A stretch of 64,000 bases of DNA from Rhodobacteraceae bacterium UBA6213 (GCA_002421605.1 DISJ01000003.1:150881-214880), one strand, 5' to 3'; counted from the first letter of the stretch, positions 42,552-52,043 are shown. Made by a program: numbers and translations. Notes: generated from the letters alone by a model not told the origin.

Positions 42552-44150
42552 ATGGAAAGCTACGATTACATCATTGTCGGCGCAGGCTCGGCAGGGTCGG
42601 TTTTAGCTAACCGGTTGAGCGCTGACCCCGCAAGCCGTGTGTTGCTGCTAGAGGCCGGTGGGCGCGATAATTACCACTGGATTCATATTCCGGTTGGCTA
42701 CCTTTACTGCATCGGCAACCCACGCACCGACTGGTGCTTTTCGACCGAGCCAGAGGCCGGGTTGAACGGGCGCGCACTGGGTTACCCGCGCGGACGGGTG
42801 CTGGGTGGGTCGTCCTCGATCAACGGCATGATCTACATGCGCGGGCAAGCGGCCGATTTCGACGGTTGGAGGCAAGCGGGTTGTACCGGCTGGGGCTGGG
42901 ATGACGTGCTGTCGCTGTATCTGGCGCAGGAAGATCACCACGGCGGCGAAAGCGCATTACATGGCGTGGGTGGTGAATGGCGGGTGGAACGCGCGCGGGT
43001 TCGCTGGGACGTGCTCGACGCATTTCTCGATGCAGCCGTTGAGGCGGGCATTCCGCGCAGCGACGATTTCAACCGGGGCGACAACGAAGGCGCGGGCTAC
43101 TTTGAGGTCACACAGAAGCGCGGCGTTCGCTGGACCACGGCCAAAGCGTTTTTGCGCCCCGTCATGGGCCGCCCAAACCTGCGCGTGCTGACCGGGGCGC
43201 AGGCCGAACGGGTGCTGATCGAGGGTGGCGAGGCGCACGGCGTCGTGGTGCACCACGAAGGCGTTTCCAAAACCTTCCTTGCGGCGCGCGAGGTTGTGCT
43301 GGCGGCGGGCGCCATCGGCACGCCGCATCTGCTGGAACTATCCGGCATCGGGCGCGGTGACGTGCTGGCGGCCAACGGTATCGCGCCCTTGGTCGAGGTG
43401 GCGGGCGTGGGCGAGAATCTGCAAGATCACCTGCAACTGCGCCTTGCCTTCAAGGTACAAGGCGTCAAAACGCTGAACACGCTGGCAAACTCGCTCTGGG
43501 GCAAGGCGATGATTGCCGCAGAATACGCGCTGAACCGGTCGGGGCCGATGTCGATGTCACCCAGCCAAGCGGGCATCTTTACCCGCTCTGGCCCCGAAAA
43601 GGCGACGCCGGATCTGGAGTTTCACATCCAGCCGGTCAGCCTCGACAAGTTTGGTGAGGGCGTGCACCGGTTCCCGGCGATGACCACCAGCGTGTGCAAC
43701 CTGCGCCCCGAAAGCCGTGGCTCGGTGCACCTCAAAAGCCCGGATTTTCGCGCGGGCCCGGCGATTGCGCCAAACTATCTTGCCACCGAGGCTGACCGCG
43801 CTGTGGCTGCCGCCTCGATCCGCCTGACCCGCCATATCGCCGCCCAACCCGCCTTTCAACGCTTTCACCCCGAGGAGTTTCGCCCCGGCCCACAGGCACA
43901 GACCGAGGCAGAGTTGGTGCGGGCGGCGGGCGACATTGGCACCACCATCTTTCACCCGGTCGGCACCGCGCGCATGGGCGCGGATGCGGGTGCCGTGGTT
44001 GACCCAAGGCTGCGGATGCGCGCGGTCGGGCGGCTGCGCATCGCAGACGCCTCAGTGATGCCCACGATCACCTCTGGCAACACCGCTGCCCCGGTCATGA
44101 TGATTGCCGAAAAGGCCGCTCGGATGATGCGCGAGGATGCGCGCGCTTGA
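42552..44150 (+). CDS. GMC-family flavin oxidoreductase
   Basis: 532 residues from ATG 42552, with CAAGGAGACG as ribosome-binding site. FAD-binding DYIIVGAGSAGSVLANRLS, PRGRVLGGSSSINGMIYMRG, AAGAIGTPHLLELSGIG and the C-terminal active-site region FHPVGTARMG with later TSGNTAAPVMMIAEKA. The family oxidises alcohols such as choline or aliphatic and aromatic alcohols. No betaine genes adjoin it, so the BetA label is not justified. The 225 bases that follow, up to the tRNA, appear non-coding. Confidence 0.92.
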   Translation: MESYDYIIVGAGSAGSVLANRLSADPASRVLLLEAGGRDNYHWIHIPVGYLYCIGNPRTDWCFSTEPEAGLNGRALGYPRGRVLGGSSSINGMIYMRGQAADFDGWRQAGCTGWGWDDVLSLYLAQEDHHGGESALHGVGGEWRVERARVRWDVLDAFLDAAVEAGIPRSDDFNRGDNEGAGYFEVTQKRGVRWTTAKAFLRPVMGRPNLRVLTGAQAERVLIEGGEAHGVVVHHEGVSKTFLAAREVVLAAGAIGTPHLLELSGIGRGDVLAANGIAPLVEVAGVGENLQDHLQLRLAFKVQGVKTLNTLANSLWGKAMIAAEYALNRSGPMSMSPSQAGIFTRSGPEKATPDLEFHIQPVSLDKFGEGVHRFPAMTTSVCNLRPESRGSVHLKSPDFRAGPAIAPNYLATEADRAVAAASIRLTRHIAAQPAFQRFHPEEFRPGPQAQTEAELVRAAGDIGTTIFHPVGTARMGADAGAVVDPRLRMRAVGRLRIADASVMPTITSGNTAAPVMMIAEKAARMMREDARA

Positions 44151-44375
44151 TGCGGTTTGGCGTGGCCAACCCCGCCTCGGCATAGTGATGCAGTCGCGTG
44201 GGCGCGGGGGCGCGGTGTCGCCTTTTTCGCGACTTGCCAGCCATTCAGTGCCGTGCGCTTACTGCCGCGAGGGGCAGATTCGACCGCTTTGTATCCACAT
44301 TGTCGTCGCTGGCGCGCCAAACCACCGCGCGACCTCGCACAGGCGGAAAAACGAGATAGTTTCGTTTGGGAAAGT

Positions 44376-44452
44376 TGGTGGCGAGGGGGGGACTCGAACC
44401 CCCGACCCCGTGATTATGAGTCACGTGCTCTAACCAGCTGAGCTACCTAGCC
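44376..44452 (-). tRNA. tRNA-Met (CAT)
   Basis: 77 nt including an encoded CCA (44376-44378). The D arm is GCTCAGCTGGTTAGAGC, the anticodon arm CGTGA-CTCATAA-TCACG with anticodon CAT, and the T arm GGGGG-TTCGAGT-CCCCC. The acceptor arms GGCTAGG and CCTCGCC pair at six of seven positions with a T-C mismatch at 4-69; the complement predicts G at position 4. The G1-C72 pair and the D arm point to elongator Met rather than initiator; a lysidine-modified Ile-CAT cannot be excluded. Confidence 0.9.
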
Positions 44453-44488
44453 ACTCCGCGCGGTGGGTAGTGTGCGCGGGCTGTGAGG

Positions 44489-45271
44489 TCAAGTGGAAAC
44501 TCGTGGATCGGGCTGTGCCAGACAGATGCGGGTATGCCAGTCAGCACAGGCTTGTGCCAGCGGTGCTGGTGGGGGTGCATCCGTTACCCAAAGGTCAAGC
44601 TCGGCCAGCGAGGCGATGCGCACCGGTGCGCTGCGGGCAAGCTTGCTGGCATCGGCTACCAGCGCCGTGGCGCGGGCATGGCGCAGAATGGTCTGGCTGA
44701 CCCCGACCTCTGCCAGATCATAGTCGAGCAGATCACCCGATGCATCAAGCGCCGAGGCGCCAATTACCGCCAGATCAACCTTGAATTGCTCGATAAAGCG
44801 CGCAGTCAGCGCCCCCACCAGCCCACCATCAGAACGGCGCAGGCTACCGCCCGCCAGCACCACCTCGCAGCCTTCGTTGGGCGCAAGAATGTTCGCGACA
44901 TTGATGTTGTTGGTCACCACCGTGATGTTGCGATGCCCCGAAAGCGCGCGCGCCACCGCCTCGGTGGTGGTGCCAAGGTTCAGAAACAGCGACGAATTAT
45001 GTGGGATTTCCGCAGCACAGGCGCGCCCGATCGCGGCTTTGGCAGCGGCGTTCATTCCCCGGCGCGCATCATAGCCAATATTGGCCATACCCGAGCGCAC
45101 TACGGCACCGCCATGTACCCGTTCCAGCTGCCCCGTCTCGGCCAATTCGGCCAAATCGCGGCGGATGGTTTGCAGGGTCACGCCAAAGCGCGCGGCAAGG
45201 TCTTCTACCACCACCCGCCGCTCGGCGCGCGCCAGTTCCAAAATCTCTTGCTGTCTGAAGTTCAACGCCAA
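44489..45271 (-). CDS. glpR: DeoR-family glycerol-3-phosphate regulon repressor
   Basis: 260 residues from TTG 45271, chosen because AAAAGGGG lies 7 bases before it and it yields MALNFRQQEIL, the standard family N-terminus; no ATG fits. DeoR helix-turn-helix VVVEDLAARFGVTLQTIRRDL at about 18-40 and the sugar-phosphate domain with LFLNLGTTTEAVARAL and NNINVANILA. It is divergent from glpDK, so it most probably represses them and is relieved by glycerol-3-phosphate. Confidence 0.92.
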   Translation of the reverse strand: MALNFRQQEILELARAERRVVVEDLAARFGVTLQTIRRDLAELAETGQLERVHGGAVVRSGMANIGYDARRGMNAAAKAAIGRACAAEIPHNSSLFLNLGTTTEAVARALSGHRNITVVTNNINVANILAPNEGCEVVLAGGSLRRSDGGLVGALTARFIEQFKVDLAVIGASALDASGDLLDYDLAEVGVSQTILRHARATALVADASKLARSAPVRIASLAELDLWVTDAPPPAPLAQACADWHTRICLAQPDPRVST

Positions 45272-45280
45272 GGTCGTGCC

Positions 45281-45334
45281 CCTTTTCGCACATTTTAGAA
45301 CATAAGCGCGCAAAAGCGAAGATTTGTTTTGACC
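45281..45334. promoter_or_regulatory. glpR-glpD divergent promoter/operator region
   Basis: In the 113-base divergent gap, TTTTCGCA (45283-45290) and CAAAAGCGAA (45311-45320) form an imperfect inverted arrangement of TTTCGC half-sites like those of alphaproteobacterial GlpR operators, next to TTGACC (45329-45334), a possible glpD -35. No convincing -10 is seen. Confidence 0.35.
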
Positions 45335-45384
45335 TTGTGGTGCGTCGGCGCGAGCATGATGCGAAACAGCCAACAGGTGAGTCC

Positions 45385-46938
45385 ATGCCCGCCCAGCCAT
45401 TTGATCTTTTCATCATCGGCGGCGGCGTAAACGGCTGCGGCATTGCGCGCGATGCGGCGGGGCGCGGGCTTCGCGTGGCATTGGCGGAAATGGGCGATTT
45501 GGCGCAAGGCACTTCGTCTGCCTCGACCAAGCTTTTCCACGGTGGGCTGCGGTATCTTGAATACCTCGAACTGCGGCTGGTGCACGAGGCGCTAGCCGAA
45601 CGCGAGACGCTGCTTGTTGCAATGCCGCATATCAGCTGGCCGATGCGCTTTGTGCTACCGACGCATCCTTCGATGCGCTTTGCGGGCGGTACACCCATTT
45701 CGACGATTCTCGGGCTGACGATGCCTTGGCTGCGTGGCCACCGCCCGGCTTGGGTAATCCGGGCGGGTCTTTTTTTGTACGACCATATGGGCGGGCGCAA
45801 AATTTTGCCCGCAACGCGCAAGCTTGATCTGCGCCATGATCCTGCCGGGGTGCCGCTGAACCCAAAGTTCACCGATGCTTTTGAATACTCCGATTGCTGG
45901 GTGGATGATTCGCGCCTTGTGGTGCTGAACGCCCGCGATGCGGCGGCGCGCGGGGCCGAGGTGATGGTGCGCACGCGCGTTACCCATGCATCGCGCGAGG
46001 GTGCGCTTTGGCGGATCGTGACCGAGGGCGAGGCCGGGCGGCAGGAACATCTGGCCCGCGCGGTTGTCAACGCGGCAGGTCCCTGGGTGGCCGAGGTGAT
46101 GGGCGGCGCGCTGGGCGTGCGCTCGGGTGAAGGGGTGCGGCTGGTGCGCGGCAGCCACATCGTGACACGCAGGCGGTTCGCGCATGATCGCGCCTATTTC
46201 TTTCAGGGCGAAGACGGGCGGATCGTCTTTGCCCTGCCCTACGAGCAGGATTTCACGCTGATCGGCACCACCGACCTTGACCACAAGGGCGACCCTTCCA
46301 CGGCGGTCTGCACCGAGGCTGAGCAGGAGTATCTGTGCGCCTTCGTCTCAAAATACCTCGCCGCGCCGATCACACGGGCCGATATCGTTTGGACCTATTC
46401 CGGCGTGCGCCCGCTTTATGATGACGGAGCGAAATCGGCCACCGAGGCCACGCGCGACTATGTGCTTTCGCTTGACCGCACCGAAGGCGCGCCACTTTTG
46501 AACGTGTTTGGCGGCAAGATCACCACCTACCGCAAGCTGGCCGAGGCGGCACTGGCCAAACTCGCCCCCGGTTTGGGCGGCATCGCACCAAACTGGACCG
46601 CGCGGGTGGCGCTGCCCGGCGGCGACTTTGGGTATGATCAAGTCGGCACGCTGACCGAGGCGCTCCGGGCTGAGTACCGCTTTCTCAGCCCCGCTTGGGC
46701 CGCCCGCCTCATCCGTGCTTACGGCACCGAAGCGCGCACCCTGCTTGGCCCGGCAAAGTCGCCCACCGATCTTGGCCGCGATTTTGGCGCCACTTTGAGC
46801 GAGGTCGAGGTCCGCTGGCTGATCACGCATGAATACGCGCGCACGGCAGCAGACGTGCTTTGGCGGCGCTCGAAACTCGGGCTGCGGTTGACGGCAGAGC
46901 AAACAGTAGAACTGGCAGCCTTCATGGAGACGGCATGA
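45385..46938 (+). CDS. glpD: glycerol-3-phosphate dehydrogenase (aerobic, FAD)
   Basis: 517 residues from ATG 45385. FAD-binding FIIGGGVNGCGIARDAAGRG, SSASTKLFHGGLRYLE, VVNAAGPWV and IGTTDLDHKG, with FGGKITTYRKLAE near the C-terminal domain. It oxidises glycerol-3-phosphate to dihydroxyacetone phosphate and feeds electrons to quinone at the membrane. The stop overlaps the glpK start by 4 bases. Confidence 0.97.
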   Translation: MPAQPFDLFIIGGGVNGCGIARDAAGRGLRVALAEMGDLAQGTSSASTKLFHGGLRYLEYLELRLVHEALAERETLLVAMPHISWPMRFVLPTHPSMRFAGGTPISTILGLTMPWLRGHRPAWVIRAGLFLYDHMGGRKILPATRKLDLRHDPAGVPLNPKFTDAFEYSDCWVDDSRLVVLNARDAAARGAEVMVRTRVTHASREGALWRIVTEGEAGRQEHLARAVVNAAGPWVAEVMGGALGVRSGEGVRLVRGSHIVTRRRFAHDRAYFFQGEDGRIVFALPYEQDFTLIGTTDLDHKGDPSTAVCTEAEQEYLCAFVSKYLAAPITRADIVWTYSGVRPLYDDGAKSATEATRDYVLSLDRTEGAPLLNVFGGKITTYRKLAEAALAKLAPGLGGIAPNWTARVALPGGDFGYDQVGTLTEALRAEYRFLSPAWAARLIRAYGTEARTLLGPAKSPTDLGRDFGATLSEVEVRWLITHEYARTAADVLWRRSKLGLRLTAEQTVELAAFMETA

Positions 46939-48422
46939 CCGACTATCTTCTGGCAATCGATCAGGGCACTACGTCAAGCCGCGCAATCCTGTTTGACGCT
47001 GCACTGAACCCGCACGGCGTAGCGCAGCAGGAATTTGCGCAGCACTACCCGTCGCCCGGTTGGGTCGAACATGACCCCGAGGAAATCTGGTCCACCGTGT
47101 TGGCCGCAACGCGCAAGGTGCTGGCCGAAGCGGGGTTACGCGCGCGCGATGTGGCCGCCATCGGCATTACGAACCAGCGCGAAACCACGGTGGTCTGGGA
47201 CCGCGCCACGGGCGCGCCGATTCATAACGCCATCGTCTGGCAAGACCGCCGCACCGCGCCGCTATGCGCGCAATTGCGCACCGAAGGCATTGAGGACGAC
47301 GTGCGCCACAAGACCGGGCTGCTGCTGGACCCCTATTTCTCGGCCACCAAGATCGCGTGGTTGCTGGAAACCGTGCCCGGAGCAAGGGCGCGGGCTGTGG
47401 CGGGCAAGCTTGCCTTTGGCACCATCGACAGCTTCCTGATCTGGCGGCTGACCGGCGGAAAGGTGCATGCAACCGATGCCACAAACGCCTCGCGCACCAT
47501 GCTTTACGACATCCGCAAGGGCCGTTGGGATGAGGGCCTTTGCGCGCGCCTCGGCGTGCCACTGGCTATGCTGCCCGAGGTGCGCGACTGCGCGGCCGAC
47601 TTTGGCGCAACCGAGCCCTCGCTTTTCGGTGGCCCGATTGCCATTCGCGGCGTAGCGGGCGACCAGCAGGCGGCAACGCTGGGGCAGGCCTGCTTTCAGC
47701 CGGGCATGCTCAAGGCCACCTACGGCACCGGCTGCTTTGCGCTGCTGAACACCGGCGGCGAACTTGTTGAAAGCCGCAACCGTTTGCTTGGCACCATCGC
47801 GTATCAACTTGCGGGCGAACCAACCTATGCGCTTGAAGGGTCGATTTTCGTGGCGGGTGCCGCGGTGCAATGGCTGCGCGATGGGTTGCACGTGATCGCC
47901 TCGGCACCCGAAACGCAGACCCTTGCCGAAACCGCGGACCCCGCGCAGGAGCTGGTTCTGGTACCCGCCTTCACCGGGCTTGGCGCACCCCATTGGGCAG
48001 CCGAGGCGCGCGGTGCCACCTTCGGGCTTACGCGAAACTCCGGCCCGGCAGAGCTTGCCCGTGCAGCGCTTGAAAGCGTCGGCTTTCAGACCCGCGATTT
48101 GTTGGAAGCGATGCGCGCCGATTGGCCCGATTTCGGGCAGGCGGTGCTGCGGGTCGATGGCGGCATGGCGGCTTCGGATTGGACCATGCAGTTCTTGTCC
48201 GACATTCTCGGCGCCCCGGTCGATCGTCCGAAAGTGCTCGAAACCACCGCGCTTGGTGCGGCATGGCTTGCTGGCATGCAATCTGGCATTTGTGCTGGGC
48301 AGGCCGTGTTTGCCAGCAACTGGTCGGCCGAACGCCGTTTTACCCCCACACTTTCCGAACCAGAACGCGCGCGCAAATACGCCCGTTGGCAGCGCGCGGT
48401 GGCAGCAACGCTGGCATTCTGA
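46935..48422 (+). CDS. glpK: glycerol kinase
   Basis: 495 residues from ATG 46935, which overlaps the glpD stop (ATGA). AIDQGTTSSRAI phosphate motif at 7-18, TNQRETTVVWDR, GTIDSFLIWRLTGG, KATYGTGCFALLN and VDGGMAASDW are all intact. It phosphorylates glycerol. No glycerol facilitator gene is present in the operon. A strong hairpin follows. Confidence 0.97.
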   Translation: MTDYLLAIDQGTTSSRAILFDAALNPHGVAQQEFAQHYPSPGWVEHDPEEIWSTVLAATRKVLAEAGLRARDVAAIGITNQRETTVVWDRATGAPIHNAIVWQDRRTAPLCAQLRTEGIEDDVRHKTGLLLDPYFSATKIAWLLETVPGARARAVAGKLAFGTIDSFLIWRLTGGKVHATDATNASRTMLYDIRKGRWDEGLCARLGVPLAMLPEVRDCAADFGATEPSLFGGPIAIRGVAGDQQAATLGQACFQPGMLKATYGTGCFALLNTGGELVESRNRLLGTIAYQLAGEPTYALEGSIFVAGAAVQWLRDGLHVIASAPETQTLAETADPAQELVLVPAFTGLGAPHWAAEARGATFGLTRNSGPAELARAALESVGFQTRDLLEAMRADWPDFGQAVLRVDGGMAASDWTMQFLSDILGAPVDRPKVLETTALGAAWLAGMQSGICAGQAVFASNWSAERRFTPTLSEPERARKYARWQRAVAATLAF

Positions 48423-48471
48423 CAGGCGCGGATCGCGCTTCTTTCTGCAAAACTCTGAATGACGGTCGCAG

Positions 48472-48510
48472 GCGCCCAAAACCCCTGTGCGCGGCAGGGG
48501 TTTCGGGCGC
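48472..48510 (+). terminator. long stem-loop after the glp operon
   Basis: GCGCCC plus AAACCCCTG pairs with CAGGGGTTT plus GGGCGC, with a small internal bulge and a 7-base loop. Weak T tract inside the 3' arm. Probably ends the glpDK transcript. Confidence 0.6.
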
Positions 48511-48563
48511 GCGCTGCATGTGGCAGGGTCGCGCCGAGGCGCAAATTGACGACATTGGGGCGA

Positions 48564-49613
48564 ATGATGCAGCGAAAAAGACTAGGAATCGACGGGCCGG
48601 AAGTATCGGCCTTCTGCCTTGGCTCAATGACGTGGGGCTCGCAGTCGAGCGAAGCTGAAGGGCACGCACAGATCGACCGCGCGCTGGCAGCCGGGATCGA
48701 TTTCATCGACACCGCCGAGATGTATCCGGTCAACCCTGTGCGCGCCGAAACCGTTGGGCGCACCGAAGAAATCATCGGCAGCTGGATCGCACGCAGCGGG
48801 CGGCGCAACGACGTGGTGCTGGCCACAAAGATCACCGGCGAAGGCTCAAGCGCGGTGCGCGATGGCGCGCCGATTTCCCCGGCGGCGATCCGCGCGGCGG
48901 TTGAATCGTCGTTACGGCGGCTCAACACTGACCACATCGACCTTTACCAGTTTCATTGGCCCAACCGTGGCAGCTACGGGTTTCGCCAGAACTGGAAATT
49001 CGACCCATCGATGCAGAACCGCGAGGCCAACCTTGCCGATATGCGCGCCTGCCTTGCCACGGTTTTCGAAATGCAGGCCGAGGGCAAAATCGGGCATTTT
49101 GGGCTTTCCAACGAATCTACATGGGGCATGGCGCAATGGGTGGCGCTGGCCGAAGATGGTGTCGGGCCGCGCGCGATCACCATTCAGAACGAATATTCTC
49201 TGCTCAGCCGCCTTTACGATACCGATCTGTCAGAACTGGGAGTGAACGAGGGCGTGACGCTTTTGGCCTACTCGCCGCTTGCCGCGGGTCTTCTGACAGG
49301 CAAATACGCGCCCGACGCGCCACCCCCACCCGGCTCGCGCCGCGCGGTGAACGCCAACCTTGGCGGGCGCGTCACCCCTCGCGTGTGGGACGCGATAGCG
49401 GCTTATCATTCGATCGCGCGCGAAGCGGGGCTTGATCCGGTGCAGATGGCGCTGGCTTGGGTGCTGCAGCGCCCGTTTCCGGCACTGCCGATCATTGGTG
49501 CTACGACCACGCCGCAACTGGAACATTTGCTGGGCGCGACTGAATTGGTGCTAAGCACCGACGTGCTTTCCGCAATCGACCGCGCCCACCAGGCGCACCC
49601 GATGCCGTTCTGA
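48564..49613 (+). CDS. aldo/keto reductase
   Basis: 349 residues from ATG 48564 (a second ATG follows directly). FCLGSMTWG, FIDTAEMYPVN with the catalytic Asp/Tyr, then TKITGEGS and a lysine, HIDLYQFHWPNRG with histidine, GLSNES and the NADP-binding end PIIGATT. It resembles Tas-type reductases. Substrate unknown. Open frame upstream of 48564 overlaps the glp terminator and is rejected. Confidence 0.93.
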   Translation: MMQRKRLGIDGPEVSAFCLGSMTWGSQSSEAEGHAQIDRALAAGIDFIDTAEMYPVNPVRAETVGRTEEIIGSWIARSGRRNDVVLATKITGEGSSAVRDGAPISPAAIRAAVESSLRRLNTDHIDLYQFHWPNRGSYGFRQNWKFDPSMQNREANLADMRACLATVFEMQAEGKIGHFGLSNESTWGMAQWVALAEDGVGPRAITIQNEYSLLSRLYDTDLSELGVNEGVTLLAYSPLAAGLLTGKYAPDAPPPPGSRRAVNANLGGRVTPRVWDAIAAYHSIAREAGLDPVQMALAWVLQRPFPALPIIGATTTPQLEHLLGATELVLSTDVLSAIDRAHQAHPMPF

Positions 49614-49625
49614 TAGGAGCGCGCA

Positions 49626-49964
49626 ATGCGGCAGGGTGCAGTTTTCATAACGGTTCTGGCGCTACTGGCGCTGGCAGGCTGCATACCCGGTGCTGCGCCG
49701 ACGCTGCCGCCGGTTGGTTCGGCCGCGGTCGATGCCGCGCGCAGCACTTGCGCGGCGCAGGGTGGCAACTTCCGCGCGCTTGGGCAAAGCTTGCTTTTTT
49801 GCCAATATCAAACCGACGACGCGGGCAAAACTTGTACGCGCGCCAGCGATTGCGAAGGCGCTTGCCTTGCCCGCTCGCGTAGCTGCGCCCCCCTGAAGCC
49901 GCTTGCCGGTTGTAACGAAGTGCTGACCGATCGCGGCCAGACTGTAACCGAATGCCTGCAATGA
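49626..49964 (+). CDS. small cysteine-rich lipoprotein
   Basis: 112 residues. Lipobox LAGC (Cys19). The mature part has about nine cysteines (RSTCAAQGG, LFCQYQ, KTCTRASDCEGACLARSRSC, LAGCNE, TECLQ), suggesting a disulfide-knotted domain. No family recognised. The stop overlaps the next start by 4 bases, so the two lipoproteins are coupled. Confidence 0.8.
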   Translation: MRQGAVFITVLALLALAGCIPGAAPTLPPVGSAAVDAARSTCAAQGGNFRALGQSLLFCQYQTDDAGKTCTRASDCEGACLARSRSCAPLKPLAGCNEVLTDRGQTVTECLQ

Positions 49965-50461
49965 TCCGCACCCCAGCCATTCTGGCGCTGGCGCTGGCGC
50001 TTGCCGCTTGCACCAGCCCGGCCCCGCCGCGGCGCGACGCAAGCCAGCGCATCGCCTCGGTGATGGCCTTTGATACTGCGCGCTTCGCGGGGCGTTGGCA
50101 GGTGGCGGCCAGCCACACGCCGGGGTGCGCGGGCAGCGAAATGGTCTGGGATGCTACCGCCGCAGGCTATGCCCTCAGCGGCACTGACTGCACAGGCACA
50201 GCACCTGCCGCGCTGAATGCACAAGCGCGGCTTTCAGGGCCCGGCGCACGGATCACCGCCGCACCAGCGTTTGGTGGCGACCCGGTCTGGGTGCTTTGGG
50301 TCGATCAGGATTATCGGCTCGCGGTGCTTGCAACCCCCTCGGGGCGTTGGGCGATGATCGTAACACGGCCCGGCCTTGCGCGCCCCGATCTGATGGCTGC
50401 GGCGCGCGATGTGTTGGAATTCAACGGCTTCGACCTTGCCCTGCTGAAGGTGGCGCGGTGA
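49961..50461 (+). CDS. lipocalin-like lipoprotein
   Basis: 166 residues from ATG 49961 (ATGA overlap with the previous stop); ATG 49952 is an alternative. Lipobox LAAC (Cys17). FDTARFAGRWQVAASH matches the lipocalin GxW motif, VWVLWVDQDYRLAVLATPSGRW the second conserved region. Blc-type lipocalins bind lipids at the outer membrane. Its stop overlaps the GTG start of the EamA gene. Confidence 0.82.
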   Translation: MIRTPAILALALALAACTSPAPPRRDASQRIASVMAFDTARFAGRWQVAASHTPGCAGSEMVWDATAAGYALSGTDCTGTAPAALNAQARLSGPGARITAAPAFGGDPVWVLWVDQDYRLAVLATPSGRWAMIVTRPGLARPDLMAAARDVLEFNGFDLALLKVAR

Positions 50462-51354
50462 GCCTTTGGGTTCTGGTCACGCTTGGTGCGGCGCTGGTGC
50501 AGTCGCTGCGCTTCATGCTGCAAAAGCAACTGAAGGGCGCGGGGCTTTCGACCGGCGGTGCCACATTTTCGCGGTTTCTCTTTGGCGCACCGCTCGCGGC
50601 GCTTGCGGCGGTAGCAACCTTTGCTGCCACCGGTGCCGCGCTGCCTGTGCCGGGCGCGCGGTTCTGGGCATTTGCGCTGGCAGGGGGCGCGGCACAGGTT
50701 GCGGCAACGTTTCTGACGGTGGCGCTGTTCAGTCTGCGCAATTTCGCGGTGGGGGTGGCGTTCACCAAAACCGAAACGGTGCAGGTCGCGGCGTTTTCGG
50801 CGCTGGTCTTGGGCGAAGCGGTCAGCCCCACAGGATGGGTGGCAATCGGCGTGGGGTTTCTGGGCCTTTTGGCACTGACACATCGGCCCGGCGGTGGTGG
50901 CATTTTTAGCCGTGCTTCGCTTTACGGTGTGCTGGCGGGGATGTTGTTCGGCATTTCGGCCATCGGCTACCGGGGTGCGACGCAGGAATTGCTGCCCCTC
51001 GGCTCATTCAGCCGCGCGATCTTTACGCTCGCCTGTGTGACTTTCGCGCAATCGCTTGGTATGGCGCTCTATTTGCGGCTGCGCGAAGCGGGCGAATTGG
51101 GGCGCGTGGTGCGTGCTTGGCGGCGCACGATCTGGGTGGGGGTTACAGGTGTGGTGGGCTCGGCGGGTTGGTTTACGGCCTTCGCGCTGCAAAACGCCGC
51201 CTATGTGCGCGCGCTGGGGCAGGTCGAGATTGTCTTCACGCTTGCCGTCTCGGTGCTGGTCTTTCACGAACGTCTGCGCCCGCGCGAGGCGCTTGGCATA
51301 GCACTTGTGGTGGTCAGCCTGATAGGCATCGTGCTGGGGGCGCAAAGCGCCTAG
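50458..51354 (+). CDS. EamA/DMT-family transporter
   Basis: 298 residues from GTG 50458, overlapping the previous stop (GTGA). Ten hydrophobic segments in two EamA repeats (FMLQKQLKGAGLSTGGATF and FTKTETVQVAAFSALVLGEAVSPTGW in the first, GQVEIVFTLAVSVLVFHERL in the second). Drug/metabolite exporter family; substrate unknown. It converges on the Nudix gene with a 4-base overlap. Confidence 0.9.
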   Translation: MSLWVLVTLGAALVQSLRFMLQKQLKGAGLSTGGATFSRFLFGAPLAALAAVATFAATGAALPVPGARFWAFALAGGAAQVAATFLTVALFSLRNFAVGVAFTKTETVQVAAFSALVLGEAVSPTGWVAIGVGFLGLLALTHRPGGGGIFSRASLYGVLAGMLFGISAIGYRGATQELLPLGSFSRAIFTLACVTFAQSLGMALYLRLREAGELGRVVRAWRRTIWVGVTGVVGSAGWFTAFALQNAAYVRALGQVEIVFTLAVSVLVFHERLRPREALGIALVVVSLIGIVLGAQSA

Positions 51355-52043
51355 AGGCGGATAAACCGCGAAACTTCGCCAGAGTTATCAAAAAACGGCA
51401 CCGTTTCAGGCCGCGCGGCCAACCCTTCACCGCGCGCCAACAGTGCGGCGACCTCGGCAAGCACCACCTCGGTGATGAACGGCAGATTGAGCCGGCGCGC
51501 CTCGGCCAGCGCCACCCAATGCAGGTGCGAAAGCTCATCACAAGCGCGCGAAAAATCGGTCACATCCCCCACCACGCGGGCGGCATCGGCCAGAAAGAAG
51601 CGCGCGTCGAACCGGCGCGGGCGGCCCGGCGGGGTAATGGCGCGGAAAACAAAAGTCAGCGCCGCGGCATCGGGCAACATGCCCGCTTCGGCAAAGCCCT
51701 GCCAATCGGGCGGCACCGCGCCCGCCCAATGCCCCGGCGCGCCAAGCATCAGACCGGTTTCTTCCCAAAGTTCACGCACGGCCGCTGCGGCCAGCGCAGT
51801 CGCCAGCCCGGGGGCGGCATACTGTGCCAGCCGTGCGCTGCAATCGGCACCAAGTGGTGCGCCATGCGGCACGGCCGCATCGCCCGGATCAACCGCGCCA
51901 CCCGGAAACACGTATTTCGAGGGCATGAAGGCCGCCGCCGCGCCGCGCATACCCATCAGCACCTGAGGCCCCGCCGCAGCTTGCCGCACCAGCAAAATTG
52001 TTGCTGCGTCACGCAGTTGCGACTTGTCAATCGGTTCAGACAT
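51351..52043 (-). CDS. Nudix hydrolase
   Basis: 230 residues from ATG 52043. FMPSKYVFPGGAVDPGD precedes the Nudix box, whose core AAVRELWEETGLM contains REL-EE; it is of the NUDT19-like or CoA-pyrophosphatase-like longer type with a large insert before the box. Substrate cannot be told. The start overlaps the stop of the DUF983 gene. Confidence 0.9.
   Translation of the reverse strand: MSEPIDKSQLRDAATILLVRQAAAGPQVLMGMRGAAAAFMPSKYVFPGGAVDPGDAAVPHGAPLGADCSARLAQYAAPGLATALAAAAVRELWEETGLMLGAPGHWAGAVPPDWQGFAEAGMLPDAAALTFVFRAITPPGRPRRFDARFFLADAARVVGDVTDFSRACDELSHLHWVALAEARRLNLPFITEVVLAEVAALLARGEGLAARPETVPFFDNSGEVSRFIRL

Noticed and set aside
44151..44375. Possible small gene between GMC oxidoreductase and tRNA-Met
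   Set aside because: Short frames here have no ribosome-binding site, and one continues through the tRNA.
44483..45298. 271-codon frame opposite glpR
   Set aside because: Antisense to a clear DeoR regulator with no domain.
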